Source: Phlebiopsis flavidoalba
Lineage: Eukaryota; Basidiomycota; Agaricomycetes; Polyporales; Phanerochaetaceae
Direction: 5' to 3'
NCBI GenBank assembly: GCA_035772785.1
Contig: JAOCPU010000013.1
Span: forward strand, 377,001-441,000
Length of the DNA stretch: 64,000 nt
The notes under the pieces were generated by a model, which searched no databases, was not told the DNA's origin, and saw only the letters and a list, made by a program, of their open reading frames with translations. Made by a program: the position numbers and the translations under genes. This document shows, in pieces, positions 26,792 to 38,743 of the stretch; within the stretch, counting starts at the first letter, position 1, and each line of letters opens with the position of its first letter.

Positions 26792-28339
26792 TCACTTGGA
26801 TGCTTCGCGGTATCCTTCATGACGTCTCTCATTGCCGCTTCTTTGCTCGCGACCATGACGTATCACCTCCGGATGAGTTGTGGCGGAGATGAGGCCGAGC
26901 TCGTAGTACCCGTCGTTGGTCTTGCCGTCGAACATCCCCCGTATGACGCCTCAATCTCGTCGCTGGCAATCGTGTTTGGAGCTTTGTAGAAAATGTGACA
27001 CATGATGTGAATGGGTCTTTTGGGAAAGGATGGCGAAGGTTCTTGGAGTGTGATAGGTCGGTGGAGAGGGTGGAAGGTAAGTGTAAAACCTATTCGTGAA
27101 ATGGGAGTTTCCGCCCCATCAACGACAAGCTAATTGAAAGGTAGCACGACGTACGTTCGGAATAGCACGCCCATTTTTTCTTCAATCTCCATGAGATCGT
27201 TCACCTCTCTTCTGAAGAAACGTCTTCGTCCCAAAGGGTTCCAACATACTTCATGTGATCTGTTGCCCACGACAATACCCCGCCCCAATCTCGTTACGTT
27301 TGTAGTATGCGGTACCAGCGGCATATTGGCACCGGCGAGCAAGGCCCCACCAACGGCGTATGCAGCAGGTGCCCCACTTTCTTCCACGGTGACGCCGGCC
27401 CAGGGTGATAGGTGCAGGGAAGTGCTGCAATAGGAGCTCTCGTACGTTCCTGCAGCAGGGGAGCGGCCTTTGAACCACCAAAAAAGGAGGTAGTGGCGGA
27501 GAATAGCTCTGATGCCGACTTGACATAGCCTAGCAGCTAGCAGATGATTGGCGGTGTTCTTGAAGACTCCTGGGTGTAAGCCAAAGTACTTGGACAAATA
27601 AGGGCTTGTCAGGAAGGCTCAAGTTCTGTATGTGGACTTACTGGAGTATCATAAGCCCAGACAGGGCAACGATATTCGGCCACAGGGGCGCGGTCTGGTC
27701 AGGACGCGGGTCCGCACGAATTCGATGAGAGCATCTGCAGCCAATAGACCGCCCATGCTATCATATTTTAGCTCATTATTCCCCTGAGCTAGGCCTGGTA
27801 CCGCACCTGTGTCCACATAGTACAACTCTCGCCTTTCCGGCACCGCCACCTAGTCCACTGGCGACATTCCCCGCTCAACGGTCAAATTGGTGAGCCAGGT
27901 CAGGGTCTGCAAATCGAATCACAGCTGCGTTCTGTGAGGTTGAGGCTAAACAGACGCGAAATAAGCGGTAGAGAAACATACAGCTCGCTCCTCCTTTGGT
28001 CTGCAAGGTTGTTGATAGGAGCGTCAGTTGCGGAAGCGCAGCACGGACGGTATAGGGCGCACCTCATACGCTGGAAACACGACGCTCTCCACATGGATAT
28101 TCTGGATGGTCTCAGAAAGTATGTGCTGCAGCCTCTCTGGAAATCCACCAAATGTAATGATCTGTACCCTGTTGAATCTATCCATAGACACATCTAGGAC
28201 ACTGCGGAGGTGTACGATCGAATTGACTTACCCGTGAATGAAGATCAAAAGCAACAGGTCTTTGGCCGATGTGGTGGAAGGTGTTCTGTTTCATTTGGCC
28301 CGACCAAGGCTGAGTCGCCTCTTCTGAACTGGTTGACAT
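26792..28339 (-). CDS. Alpha/beta-hydrolase, lipase/serine-esterase type, frame-interrupted
   Basis: The nucleophile elbow GHSMGGLLAADALIEF is restored by removing a short intron (about 27765-27812), giving the GxSxGG serine motif of DUF676-like lipases and esterases. The N-terminus reads MSTSSEEATQPWSGQMKQN at ATG 28339, then RFNRVQIITFGGFPERLQ (about 28150) and NIHVESVVFPAYE. After the elbow come YFGLHPGVFKNTA (about 27580) and VNDLMEIEEKMGVLFRTY (about 27150-27200). The C-terminus includes NTIASDEIEA and GMFDGKTNDGYYELGL (about 26900-26960), ending at 26792. Length is about 400 residues. The substrate is unknown; no signal peptide or membrane segment is obvious, so an intracellular enzyme is likely. 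Confidence 0.78.
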
Positions 28340-28556
28340 GGACGGTGGGTTCAAGCGCAGATTCAAGACATATTTAGACTAGACTTTAGAGTTCCCTCGA
28401 GCCGGCCATGTCGCGGCCCGTGGCCCCGGGGGATTTCTGCGATGAGATCATTGGTCGGGAGGACGCGATTTGAGGCTCTAGGCTTACCATGACGTGAATG
28501 CTACTTTATCTCTCACATTACTCTCAGTCCACCCTAGAATCGCAGACACTGGTATT
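28340..28556. promoter_or_regulatory. Shared upstream region of the hydrolase and CCDC97-like genes
   Basis: Only 217 bp separate the two divergent start codons (28339 on the minus strand, 28557 on the plus strand), so a bidirectional promoter is likely. No TATA box or clear factor site stands out. Confidence 0.4.
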
Positions 28557-29342
28557 ATGTCTGAAGCCAGTGCTGATCCAAAACCATACGTCCTTGCGGT
28601 GCTCAAATATCTCGGTCTTCCACAAGACTACGAACCCTCACCAGTCACCGCACCAACGGACTTCCTCTCTAAGCATATGCAGAGCCTACCACAGGATCTC
28701 CTCAGCCTATTCTCACCTCATATCACGCCGAAGCAGCGTACACGCCTCCCGGCGATTCGCAATCGGAGGCTTCGATATTTCGAGTCGGAGCCTCCAGAGT
28801 TCGGTATGCCTGTAGCCAAGGTATCTTTCCCGTCTCTCTGGCCGGGAGCGTTTGGTCCCGATGTTGCGAAACAAGAGGCCGAAGATGAGAGGGAGTGGGC
28901 AGACAAACAGTTTCTTGGCGGGCAGGGAAAGCAGGTCGGAAAGCTCGGAAACTTGCTAAGCGGGTATGAAGAGGAGCGTGGGGCGGAGAGGACGCGGGAT
29001 TTTCGCAGGCAGAGAAAAGAAGAGGAAGAGGCGTATCCAGAGGAAGATGAAGATACCGACGAGGAAGAGGCGGCTGCTGCTGCTGCCGCGGGAGACTTGT
29101 CCCCACGGGATGCGGGAAGAGCTATTCAAACGTCGCCTGAAGGAAACGATATATTTATGGTCTATACTGGGAGGTACGTGCATCTTCGACCCTAAGTGTT
29201 CATACCACACTAATTAAGCCAATGGATAGACAGTAGATTACGATCGAGTAGATTGGAACGAGAAATGGGGATTCAGATGGTCGGGATGAAGAAGAGCGAT
29301 GGTTCGACGAGGAAGAGGAAGGCCCTGCAGCAGATAGTTAGA
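28557..29342 (+). CDS. CCDC97-like protein (DUF2052 C-terminal domain)
   Basis: This is one of the few genes with a long unbroken frame. It starts MSEASADPKPYVLAVLKYLG at 28557 and runs more than 200 codons. The middle has SKHMQSLPQDLLSLFSPHI and RRLRYFESEPPEFG, followed by an acidic coiled region (residues about 140-190) rich in Glu, Arg and Asp with a poly-Ala run. The C-terminal signature MREELFKRRLKE (about 29110), YDRVDWNE after a short intron (about 29175-29235) and DEEERWFDEEEE to the stop at 29340-29342 fits the CCDC97 C-terminal domain. Animal CCDC97 is associated with SF3B-type splicing complexes; a nuclear splicing role here is inference. One frame shift lies near 29100. Confidence 0.72.
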
Positions 29343-29509
29343 TCATCTGTCTCCACGCCCCGTGAATAGTTGACTTGGTATGGTGTTTCGGTCTATTCAT
29401 GTGCGTGTACACGCTAAGTCATATGGCGCCTTCAGTAAGAGTAGATCGACGTACATCTCCATACCCATGTGCCGGTCCTGTTTCCCAAGATAAGCGGCCA
29501 TGGGACATG

Positions 29510-29517
29510 TATATAAA
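29510..29517 (+). promoter_or_regulatory. TATA box of the aldo/keto reductase gene
   Basis: TATATAAA, 81 bases upstream of the ATG at 29598, followed by a pyrimidine-rich leader. Position and sequence fit a regulated fungal promoter. Confidence 0.55.
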
Positions 29518-29597
29518 GCTACCTTCGAGTCGATACCTTTCCGGTTCCAAACTCTGCGACCGCTTTGGTATCTTCTCACGACGCGACCTTCCCCTCG

Positions 29598-31068
29598 ATG
29601 ACGTCTGTTCCTAAGTTCCAGCTCAATACCGGTGTGACTGTTCCAGCGATTGGTATGTACCGTATCGCTGCTCTTGTCAGTCTAGACACAGTACTTACAT
29701 CGAGTAGGCCTTGGCTGTTGGGCAACATTTGACAAGGAAGTCCAGCAGCAATCTAAGGAGTGGATTCTTAGCGCGTTGAAGGTACGAGACATGAGTAATG
29801 GCTGTTAATACCCAAACCACTCAGATCAAATCTCTGACTTTAGGCTGGTTTACAGACGTATCGATACTGCGTTGTTCTATGGTCAGTGACACGTACTATT
29901 CATTAGCGCATGGATATGACAACGGGGTGAAATATCAGGCAACGAGAACTGTGTCGCTGAAGCGATCAAGGAATCCGGAATTCCGCGAGAGGAGATATTC
30001 ATAACCACGAAGCTAGCGTGAGTTGAGATCGGAAGAGCATAATTGATGAGAGGTGGACTCACCTCTGCTTAGATGGCACCATCCGGGTCGCGAAGAAGAG
30101 GCCATTCAAACGTAGTTTGGACGACTCTTTGGGCACCGATTACGTCGATCTCGTATGCTGAATGTCCGTTCCGTAGTTGAAAACGCTGTATGATTTGCTC
30201 ACTGAGTCGTTGTTTCAGTACCTCAGTTCATTGGCCACAGGTCATGGTTTATGAAGGTAGAATATGTGTCGTTCGCAGTCGTGCGCAAGTATATCTCATA
30301 ATTTCACTCGCAGACGACAACATGACTCCCAAGGACGCCGATGGCAACGGCGAAAGAGCTGAACAACGCATTACCACTTCTCGCAAACGTGGGCGGCCTT
30401 AGAGAAGATTTATGAGTCGGGAAAGGCTAAAGCAATCGGGGTCAGCAACTCTTTTCGATCAAAAAAGATGGGAATTACTCCGATGCATTAACGGATACGC
30501 GTGGCTGACCCTAGACTTGCCCTCAGTTTGGACATTTTGCTGAAGACGGCCAAGGTGATACCTGCGGATAACCAGGTCGAGTGCGTCAGGTGCTCGAATA
30601 ATCGAACTTGAATTGATAAAGCGCAAGGCTTCATCCCTATCTCGCGCAAGAAGACTTGGTAAAATATTGCCAAGCGAAAGGCATCGCCGTCACCGCGTAT
30701 GCCCCTACCGGTACGCTCTACACCTCCCTGAAGTCCCGACCCAGAGTACATGAGGAAATCTTGCAGGTATGCAACTGTGGCGCGGAGACCCAGTCATCAA
30801 CGAACTTGCTAAGAAATACAAAACGCTACGCCTACACAGGTCATTCTTGCCTGGCACATTGCGCAGCCGGGGTCCACGTCGTGCCGGTTCCCCCCCCCAC
30901 ACATGACCCCACCCGCCGGCGCAAGCAAACATCAAGCATCAGGAGGAGAATCTAAATGTGAGCCTCTACAGCCTTTGTGTGTTATAAACCAGTCCCATCG
31001 CCGAGGCGTACAGCTTTTCCCAACCGGGGATCGAGGCGGAGGATATGTGGGGCGTCCATCACCGCCCG
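29598..31068 (+). CDS. Aldo/keto reductase, frame-interrupted
   Basis: AKR enzymes reduce aldehydes and ketones with NADPH on a TIM barrel. The start [19 protein letters not shown] is at 29598. Exons separated by 50-60 nt introns give [59 protein letters not shown] and AKAIGVSN (about 30430), then ADNQVE. Further on come [19 protein letters not shown] (about 30655) and [12 protein letters not shown]. All four catalytic residues are visible: Asp and Tyr of [10 protein letters not shown], Lys of TTKL and His of VHWP. The last part is more disrupted; [12 protein letters not shown] near 31030 looks like the C-terminus, so the 3' end is approximate. Small breaks occur in most exons. Confidence 0.88.
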
Positions 31069-32477
31069 TGTGACAGGAAACCAAGGCTTTCACCAACCCA
31101 CCTGACGAGAAGAGAAATGGATGTGATACTGGTCGAGGGTTCTGGACAATGGAGCAGCTGGGATGGTAATCCCGCCGTGTTCATATATTGTGTATCACCG
31201 TCTAGGTTTGCTCAAATTGTGCGCACGACACTCAACTTCCAACGTCTGTGTCCAGACTCTGCGCTTATTCAACGTTTCTTCTTTTTTCTTTCTCCTTCTC
31301 TATCTCATCAAGACCGGCGCATACATACAAGTACGATCTATTGAGCTTCTTTACTACATGTATGTCGAGACATCGACGTTGAACGTTGAGGGATAGCGTG
31401 TGCTTGCTGACGTCATGCGTCACAGCCCTCAAGGCCGCAAAGATTGTATACACGTCAAATGTAACATTTGTCTTTATAGAGACTTCTTGTGCGTTGGCAA
31501 ATACTACATGGCGCATATCCGTGTCCTTCCACTGACTTTTTTATCACCGATCGAAGGAAAGACTTATCTGCATGCGACTGATTGTATAAGTCCTGTTGGG
31601 AATAAAGCCTTATGAGATAACAAGGAGAATAGAACAGCAAGCTTGTTGCCCGCTCTATACAAGTTTTATTGACCTCTCTATCGGAAATTTTCATGCTATG
31701 ATTCATTCGATCTCCTATTACGTAACGCCCGCTAAAAACCGGTTTCATATTCTCCTTCGCTATTCACTGTAACGTTTTCAATTGTCGCGCCGTCGGTGCG
31801 GAGCACGACTGGGGCACACTACGGCGACCCAGTAACGACGATCTGATCTGCGTCTGTGTGTGCCGACCTCGAGTCCCTCGCCCCCGACGTGCCGGTTCGT
31901 AGGTCTAGTGGTCTGCGATGTGTCAGCCGCAGGGATCGCTGAACCCACGGGCCCGCACACGAGGGGGAGGGATCTAGGTAACGAGTGGCGGACGACGAGC
32001 TCAAGGACTACGGGTATGCGGCAAACGTTGGTCCAACCACTGAAAGCACATGACAGGTCAAAGCTAGTAGAGGGGGAAAGAGGAACCGACGAGATCTGTC
32101 TCACGAGCCTTGAGTTCCGCGGTGCCGAAAAATAAGAACCTAGGAAGCCAGTGTGTGTCATAATCTCCCGGCAGACACAGGCGTGAAGCGGGACTTGCAG
32201 AATGCGCAACGTCCTCACCTTTGCGTACGCTCGTGTCGCCACAGATCCCGCCTCATGCAGGCAATTCCTCTCAATATACCCTCCTCTATGTAGAGCCAGC
32301 CTGCGGCACCACCTCCCCACACACCCTTTTCACCAAACCCCGCCCCCCACCACAACCCGCACCATATCCTAGCGTGTGTTGCCCTCGAGCCACGATCACC
32401 ATCCTTTGATCTGCCTTTGTGCCTTGGACCCCAACTCAGGGCTAACCGGGACGTGTCGCTGATATCTTATCGACATC
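31069..32477. other. Intergenic, one unexplained 180-codon minus-strand frame
   Basis: A minus-strand frame at 31778-32320 is open for 180 codons, but it is Arg/Ser/Cys-rich, has no motif and faces the 14-3-3 promoter, so it may be chance. A T/C-rich tract occurs near 31285-31310. Nothing else is supported. Confidence 0.4.
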
Positions 32478-32484
32478 TATATAA
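32478..32484 (+). promoter_or_regulatory. TATA box of the 14-3-3 gene
   Basis: TATATAA lies 60 bases upstream of the 14-3-3 ATG at 32544, a normal spacing for a short leader. Confidence 0.55.
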
Positions 32485-32543
32485 GCAGTGTCCTGCGTAA
32501 GACGCATTAGTTTCTCGCAACACCTCTTACTTAAACTAACGAC

Positions 32544-33501
32544 ATGTCTCCGCGGCGTGAGTTGTGTGTGCTCTTACGCGTAGGTGGCGGCTAATGAGGA
32601 TCCTGTTCTTAGGCGAACGTTCTCTATTACGCCGTCTCGACAGCTTTACCTTGCCAAGGGGTTGCAGTGACCAGGAACGATCGGATCGGTATCGCGGGTG
32701 CGTTTCCATCTCGGCCCTATCACTATTTCTTGTACCTAAGACCGCCTTTGCCCAGATGTTAGTTCCGCACATGATCCAAAAGCTCACACCTCGCCTGCTC
32801 ACCTCTCCTGAGGACAACTGACTATTGGAGGAACGCAACCCTACTGTCCATCGCGTTCAAGAATATTACAGGGCAACTGCGCAACCAATGGCGGCATATT
32901 GAACACGCTTGAAAAACGCGAGGCCCCGCGTTCATCGCCGCGCATCAAAAGTTGCCCTTATGCATCTCCAGAAGGAGCGTATACCGCGCGTGAGCTCGAG
33001 GCTGCATGCCTGGAAATCGCGAGCTTCTGGAGTGAAGTAATCACAAATCATCCCATCGTCCAACGCCGGAGAGGAACGTGTGTTTTACAGCAAAATGTAA
33101 CTCTCGTTAACCCCTGCCCCCTTGCGTGTGCTGACGCGACAGACCCACAGGAGAGGCGACTACTACCGGGTACCTTGCCGAGTTTACCAAGGACCAACAC
33201 GATGACCGCAACGCGTCCTCTTCGCTCGACGCGTACAAGACGGCTACAAGCACGCGCTCACTGCCCTTGAGCCCACCGCACCCGACGCGTCTTGGGCTTG
33301 CCCATCAACTTTTGCGGTATACTATACCACGACATCGCCGACAGCCCGGAGCGCGCGTGCTATCTCGCTAAGCACGCGCATTCGATGAGGCCATACAGGC
33401 TGCGTCCAGCATGCCAGATGGACAAGCTCTCGAAGATTCGCTTACCATTCTACAACTGCTAAGAGATGACATGGTGTTTGTGGTCAGGCGAGATACAGTA
33501 G
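32544..33501 (+). CDS. 14-3-3 family phosphopeptide-binding protein, divergent and frame-interrupted
   Basis: 14-3-3 dimers bind phosphoserine/threonine peptides and control signalling and metabolism in the cytosol and nucleus. The start is MSPR at 32544, with an intron at about 32557-32611. In order come RLDSF, YADM-like MLVPHMIQKLTPRL (about 32760) and LLEERNLLSIAFKNITGQLR (about 32825-32880), which carries the equivalents of K49 and R56. Then come WRHIEHAEKREA, ELEAACLEIAS, VITNHPI, GDYYRYLAEFTKDQHDD (about 33155, the R127-Y128 pair, split by one extra base) and TRLGLA. The last part reads HAFDEAIQAASSMPDGQALE and LTILQLLRDDMVF, then WSGEIQ and stop. Helix order is complete. It departs from the usual sequence at several conserved places, so it may be a second, fast-evolving or decaying copy. 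Confidence 0.88.
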
Positions 33502-34092
33502 GCTACGAGTGTGTATGCTCTCTCATCTATCGCATTTTATAACATTTATCCTTATTGTTTCAACTCGTGAGACTTGGCGGTGAGCTGAACCCTAGCCGGG
33601 GTGCCCCCCCCCCCCGGGGATAAATTACACTAGTCCCCACATACACCACCGTTACGGTTCGACTTACGATGACATTTCACAGTTAACGAGTCCAAGCTAC
33701 AATAATTGCACGCACCTTATGTACTTATCCTTGATTCAACAAAAGTTTTGTCGATGGCTTGATGTGTTGTCTGTCCTACAGCGCCACGGAGCTCTTGATG
33801 TATTTGGGATCAGATTCTCGCGTTTGCGAACCATTTGTCGCAATCAATGCTTTTTTTTAAATTCTGAGATTGATATCGGACCGTAATACGTAGTTACATG
33901 AGGTCTGTAAATCAATATGTGTAAATGCAACCACCCTCACAATCAATGCAGACTCAATACGCCAGTACATACTTACTGACTAGTATATACGTAAAGTTTT
34001 TTTTCTCTTCTTTTTTGCCGACAAGACACCCTCGTCTTCACGCTCATCATGTACATTCCATTGCGTCATTGTCAGTAAACAACTCTGGAGCG
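33502..34092. other. Intergenic with a C12 tract
   Basis: AT-rich region between convergent genes. It contains a run of 12 C at 33604-33615 and poly-T/A runs near 33850 and 33999. No gene is seen. Confidence 0.5.
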
Positions 34093-35794
34093 CTAGAGAG
34101 GAGAAAAAACACCAGCCTTCCTAGGTATAAACTCCACGACACACGACTGCCCCGGCGTTGTAGGCCTAGCTAATCTCTCCCGCCTACATATTCCGAGCTC
34201 CGTGACGAACATCACTTGGCTAGTAGACTCCGTGTGTGACTGGGGGCCACCATTGTATGCGTCGTACATCCGCTGCGAGTTGAAATCTGTGCCAGAAAGC
34301 GGGCGCACGAGTACGAAGTCGCTCGATGAGACGTACTCGCCAACATACTCGCGCAGCTGAACGCAGAGGCGCATCAAGTCCCTTATCTTCCCTGCAATAT
34401 GCGGTATCCCGGCAGTGGTGTACAATCCAGGATCCTTGCTGTGCACAGAGGCCCCCGAAAAAAGCGAAAAAAAGAAACATCGAGCACGCCGTCCAAGACA
34501 TTGCGACAAATGGGTAGTCGAGGCAAGTGGTCCCTGGGTGTGACGACGAAGCCGCGACCATCAAGTACTGTCGCGTCAGCACCCTCCATCGTGCTGATAC
34601 CGCTTGCGGCTCTGTGGAGTGCGATATGTCAGTTATAACCTGTTATAACGCACTAGGAATGGTGATAATAGGCGAGTAGGCATCAGCTCACCAGATTGGA
34701 ACATGGTTTCATGTACGCCTCCCATTAAAGACGTGGTAAATAATTTGTCTGGTGACCGAAGATTTCCTTCGTGTGAGGTGTCCTCGAGGTGCCACGACGA
34801 GACGACAACCTCCGCTTACCGCGTCAACAACGACTGCAGAGCCATCTGGAGGACGAACGTATCATCACTGCCGGAGCCCTGGCGTACCCGGGATAGACAG
34901 CGTTCCGCTTCTGTCCCAAGCGCCATCGTCGCATTGATTTCGCTCACGAAGGGTGTCCGATATTTCCTTTCTCTGCGGCGGGGAAAGGCCTGCGCTGCGG
35001 AGGCGAAAAAGTACTCTGAGATGTGGGCGCTGGACTGTATCTATTTCCCCGTTCAAAGTCTCTAGCAAGCCGAGGATATATCGGCGGTGCGAGACGCACA
35101 CTATCCGTCTTTCCGAGGTAATGTCTGCGCGTCTTTGAGCTCCGCGGTCCGCGTCTCGAGTAGGCGTTTTTGTCTCCTCAAATGTCTTCTTCGTCTCTTC
35201 AAGTTCGAGCCTCAGTCCTGCGGCGGTGGTAGCCTCCTGCCGAAGCAAGAGAAGTTCTTGGTTCTGCCTGTGCAGCATCTCTTTATATACTCGTGATTCG
35301 TCGTCTCCTCGACTACACGGCGGTGCTGAGTGCCGCCTGCAGTTCTTGAGGACCTGCCTCTCTCAAGCTCTCGCTCCGCGGTGCTTTGCGCACCACGTGC
35401 CACTTGTTTCCCCAGAGCGCTTTTCAGCAGCTCGTTGTAAGTCTTTCGCCTTGCGACATTCGTCGCGCGTGTGGCTTGATACGGACCGCTGGCGGAGTCT
35501 GCTGCTCTCGACGCGAACTCTTGAGACGTGGATCGTGTACAGTGGGATCGTCGTTCTCCGTCTTGGGGGTGTCTTCGTGGCCTTCAGCATCGCCCGTCTG
35601 GCCAGAGGTTGTGCTTTTCGGTTTAATTTCGACCCAGAATCGTCAACTCCTCTGAGATTCACAGAGGGACTCGAGCTCGCATGTCTTAACCGGAGGGGGA
35701 CGCGGAACTTCCATATCCCAACGGCGGAGGCGTCCCCGAGTGTCTGTAGAAGACTTGGAGAACGCGGAGAATATACTACGCGGTGAGTGTCCAT
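34093..35794 (-). CDS. Unassigned coiled-coil protein, frame-interrupted
   Basis: The minus strand reads as a multi-exon gene. The N-terminal part is basic (SKLNRKAQPLARRAMLKATK, about 35560-35620). The middle is strongly helical and Glu/Gln/Leu-rich: NELLKSALGKQ, LHRQNQELLLLRQE and GLRLELEETKKTFEET (about 35180-35440), as expected of a coiled coil. Downstream blocks are MEGADATVLDGRGFVVTPRD (about 34530-34590) and HIAGKIRDLMRLCVQLREYV (about 34340-34400). The last is SSDFVLVRPLSGTDFNSQRM then DAYNGGPQSHTESTSQV, ending near 34093. I recognise no named family; a nuclear or cytoskeletal role would be a guess. The strand is supported by several blocks with coding-like composition. Confidence 0.45.
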
Positions 35795-36143
35795 TATTCG
35801 TATCGCGGTCGATTTGGATGGATTAACGTGGAGGCAGGGCAGGGTTGAGAGTCGTCGAACATTGAGAACTCCCAGAAAGGTGATCGTGCGGCTAAACAGT
35901 TTCCAATTAATTTAGTTACATAATTGACATAGCAAACAACAATCAACGTAAGTAAATGTTTTATCGCGTCTGGGGCACTTCATTAGACTTCAGTTGTGTA
36001 CTAGCCTCTAGGCCGTGTCCAGGTTCAACTAAACGACTCCGAAAGTCGCATTGTTTGCGCGCAGTCTTCGTTTGCGCGCCACCAAGGTGTAAGCCCATAC
36101 GACACTCGCGCAACTCTCATTCATCCCTACTCCTCCCGGAACC
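35795..36143. other. Upstream region of the Hsp70-like gene
   Basis: Shared 5' region of the minus-strand coiled-coil gene and the plus-strand Hsp70-like gene. AT-rich around 35900-35960; no definite TATA box or motif. Confidence 0.4.
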
Positions 36144-38718
36144 ATGGCACTCCGTCAAGCATACAACGGCCGAACACGCAAACTACTCATAGCGTTCGAT
36201 GTTTGGAACCAACCACATATAGTGGTATCGGCTACGCCATTCTGATCCTGGTGAAGTTCCGAAGATACAATGCGTGACACGGTACGTTCCACTCATGTAT
36301 AGCACGTTTTATGTCGACACTGACGTTAAATTAGATTTCGGGTCAAGAAAATGTGGGATTTCAAAATTCCATCGCATTTTATGGTACAGGCCAGATGGCA
36401 CTGTACGAGCGGCAGGGGCAGAGGCTCGCGCACCTGGCGGTGGAGATGGTGCTGCAGAAGAAGAAAGCCTAGTCTTCGTCGAATGGTACGTTTTACGTAT
36501 TATGTAGTAACATGGAATCCTCGATCGAATCATAACGTTTATTCAAGGTTTAAACTTCATCTCCGTCCACAGAGTCTAGCACAAATGCCAGCGAGGACGC
36601 TTTCGAGCTGCAGCCGTTACCGCCAGGCAAATCCGTGATAGACGTGTTTGCGGATTTTCTAGCATATATGTTTTCATGTGCCAAAAACGTATATAATTGA
36701 CAGTCATCCCAACGGAGAAAGTCTCTGGAACTCTCTAGAGCCAAACATCGACTTCGTACTCAGTCATCCTAACGGATGGGAGGGGGGTCAGCAAGGAAGA
36801 ATGCGCCAGGCAGCTATGCAAGCTGGTCTCGTGCCCGACATTGCGACAGGCCGCCGACGAATTAGCTTCGTAACAGAGGGCGAGGCGAGTATCCAATACT
36901 GTGTCGGACTTGGGATGGCGGCAGGGTCGTATCCATTCAGGTACTTATCGCGGCTGTCTCGTTCTATTTGGTTGACTCCTTAATTCCCGATAGGCTGGAG
37001 TTTAGTTTACCGTCATGCTGGTTGATGCCGGAGGCGGGACAGTCGATCTGAGTACATACTGCTTCACCTCTTCGTCGCCCATTACGCTTAACGAGATAGC
37101 ACCAATTGGTTGTAAGTCCCGCCAAAAGTCTGGCTGTTTGCATACCTAAAGTCATTTCAGGTGTGTTGCAAGGATCTACGACCGAGTACGAGTGAACGTC
37201 GTAAGAGCGGAAACGGTTTTCTTCGCTGTAAGTCAGCTTGCCCATATCTTTATGTAATATAGTTTGTGCTGAGTCTTGCACTCTAGCGAAATTGTCCGGC
37301 TCCAAATACGGCTACTACGATGAGATCAAGAATATGTTGACCTCCTTTGAGACGTACACCAAACCAACCTTCAAGGAACCCAAGGATAAAGCGTACATCA
37401 AGTTTGGGTCTATGCGAGACCGGGATCCCGATTATGGTATACGAAATATGGGCAGCTGATTCTGGAAGGGTGCGTAAACGTCAACAATGTCTTCGGTCAC
37501 ACTGGCAGTGCTCAACAATATAGGGCTTAAGAACAGAAGTTGCTGGACTTTTTGAGCCTTCAATTAAAGGTATCCTCGGCGCTATTAATCAGCAGCGTGT
37601 AAAAAATGCTTCGCTGCCGGTCTCTGTAGGTTTCGGTCGTGACTCACACAGCGTTCAGTTGAACTTTCCGACTTAAATACCTTCTGACAGGAAATATTTC
37701 TCGTTGGAGGCTTTGCCGCTAGCCCGTGGCTTTTTCAACAGCTCAAATCTGCGCTACATGACGCAAATATGTCTATATCACGGCCCGACAACCATACGTT
37801 TGTTACCATACCATCTTCCTTGTACAACGCTGATTATGTCCGCCACGGACTCATGCCAGAAATAAAGCAGTGGCAGAGAGGTGCATGGGGTGCGTTTCGT
37901 TCGCGCTGGAGCATTTCGTTGCTTCGCGCGCCATCGCCACACCATTACATATGGTGCCCGAGTCAGTGTAGCCTATAATTCAACTGACCCCGAGCATCAA
38001 GCCTCGTGAACACAAAAACACATATTGATTCTTTCAGGTACTAGAATGATCAGTGCGGGCTTCGATGTACTTGTTCTCAAAAGTTGTTTTTCATCCTTTA
38101 GTTTACGAAGGCAGTTATTCTAAATACTTTAGCCAGGAAGTGAACAGTTTCATGACCAAGCTGCACGAAAAAGGCAACACAACCTCTTTTTGCTCCGCGC
38201 CGGACTGCGGAAGAGTTGTGTGACACACCTCGGTTCGAGATTATCATGCCCTATCGAGGAACGGCAATAATCCCTCCCCTCGACGCTGGAGGACACCGTA
38301 TGAGGACCCAGGTGTTAATAGAGGGCTTAAGGTGGCGTCCTTTGTGGTCGCTGTTCCGACTGAGATCTCGCTCTGCAGGAAAATACAGCAAGCCTGTGAC
38401 AGACAAGTATTCAGGCGACACCTCCTGGCGTGTCTCGATTGGCCATTACATACATGGACCGTTGAAGGATTGCTATACCAGCCAAAACATTTTGATGTCG
38501 TTACTTTCAGTGGGGTGCTAGTCTGAGATGCAGCAAAGAGCATATTGAGTGGATTGATAGGGTGAGTCACTCATATTCTATGCAGTCATACCATCCTGAC
38601 GCAGATACACAGGGCGTACGGCAGCCTTGTAATTAATCAGGGATACTTCGGAGTGACAACTACGGACAATTATGTTTATAGCGGCAGACCAGATGAGATC
38701 AAATTTACTATTGAGTGA
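36144..38718 (+). CDS. Hsp70-like ATPase of the HSPA12 type, frame-interrupted
   Basis: Basidiomycetes carry many HSPA12-like proteins with an actin/Hsp70 ATPase fold but a divergent C-terminus; their clients are unknown. The start MALRQAYNGRTRKLLIAFD is at 36144, followed by the phosphate-1 loop VGTTYSGIGYAILDPGEVP. That loop is broken by an extra T and a tandem aacc duplication near 36205-36215. Then come SKIP/FHRILWYRPDGTVRAAGAE-like residues (about 36370) and SHPNGWEGGQQGRMRQAA (about 36760), then FVTEGEASIQYC. The phosphate-2 loop MLVDAGGGTVDLSTYCF is at about 37015, followed by KPTFKEPKDKAYIKFGS and RDRDPDYGI (about 37360). VAGFFEPSIKGILGAINQQR follows with frame shifts, then EIFLVGGFAASPWLFQQLKS (about 37690) and SRPDNHTFV. 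The last third is poorly conserved, and the stop at 38716-38718 is tentative. Confidence 0.88.
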
Positions 38719-38743
38719 TCACCTCGCAACTGCCGACAAACGG

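Noticed and set aside
31778..32320. 180-codon minus-strand frame upstream of 14-3-3
   Set aside because: No motif or intron pattern, unusual composition, and it overlaps the likely 14-3-3 upstream region, so it is probably chance.
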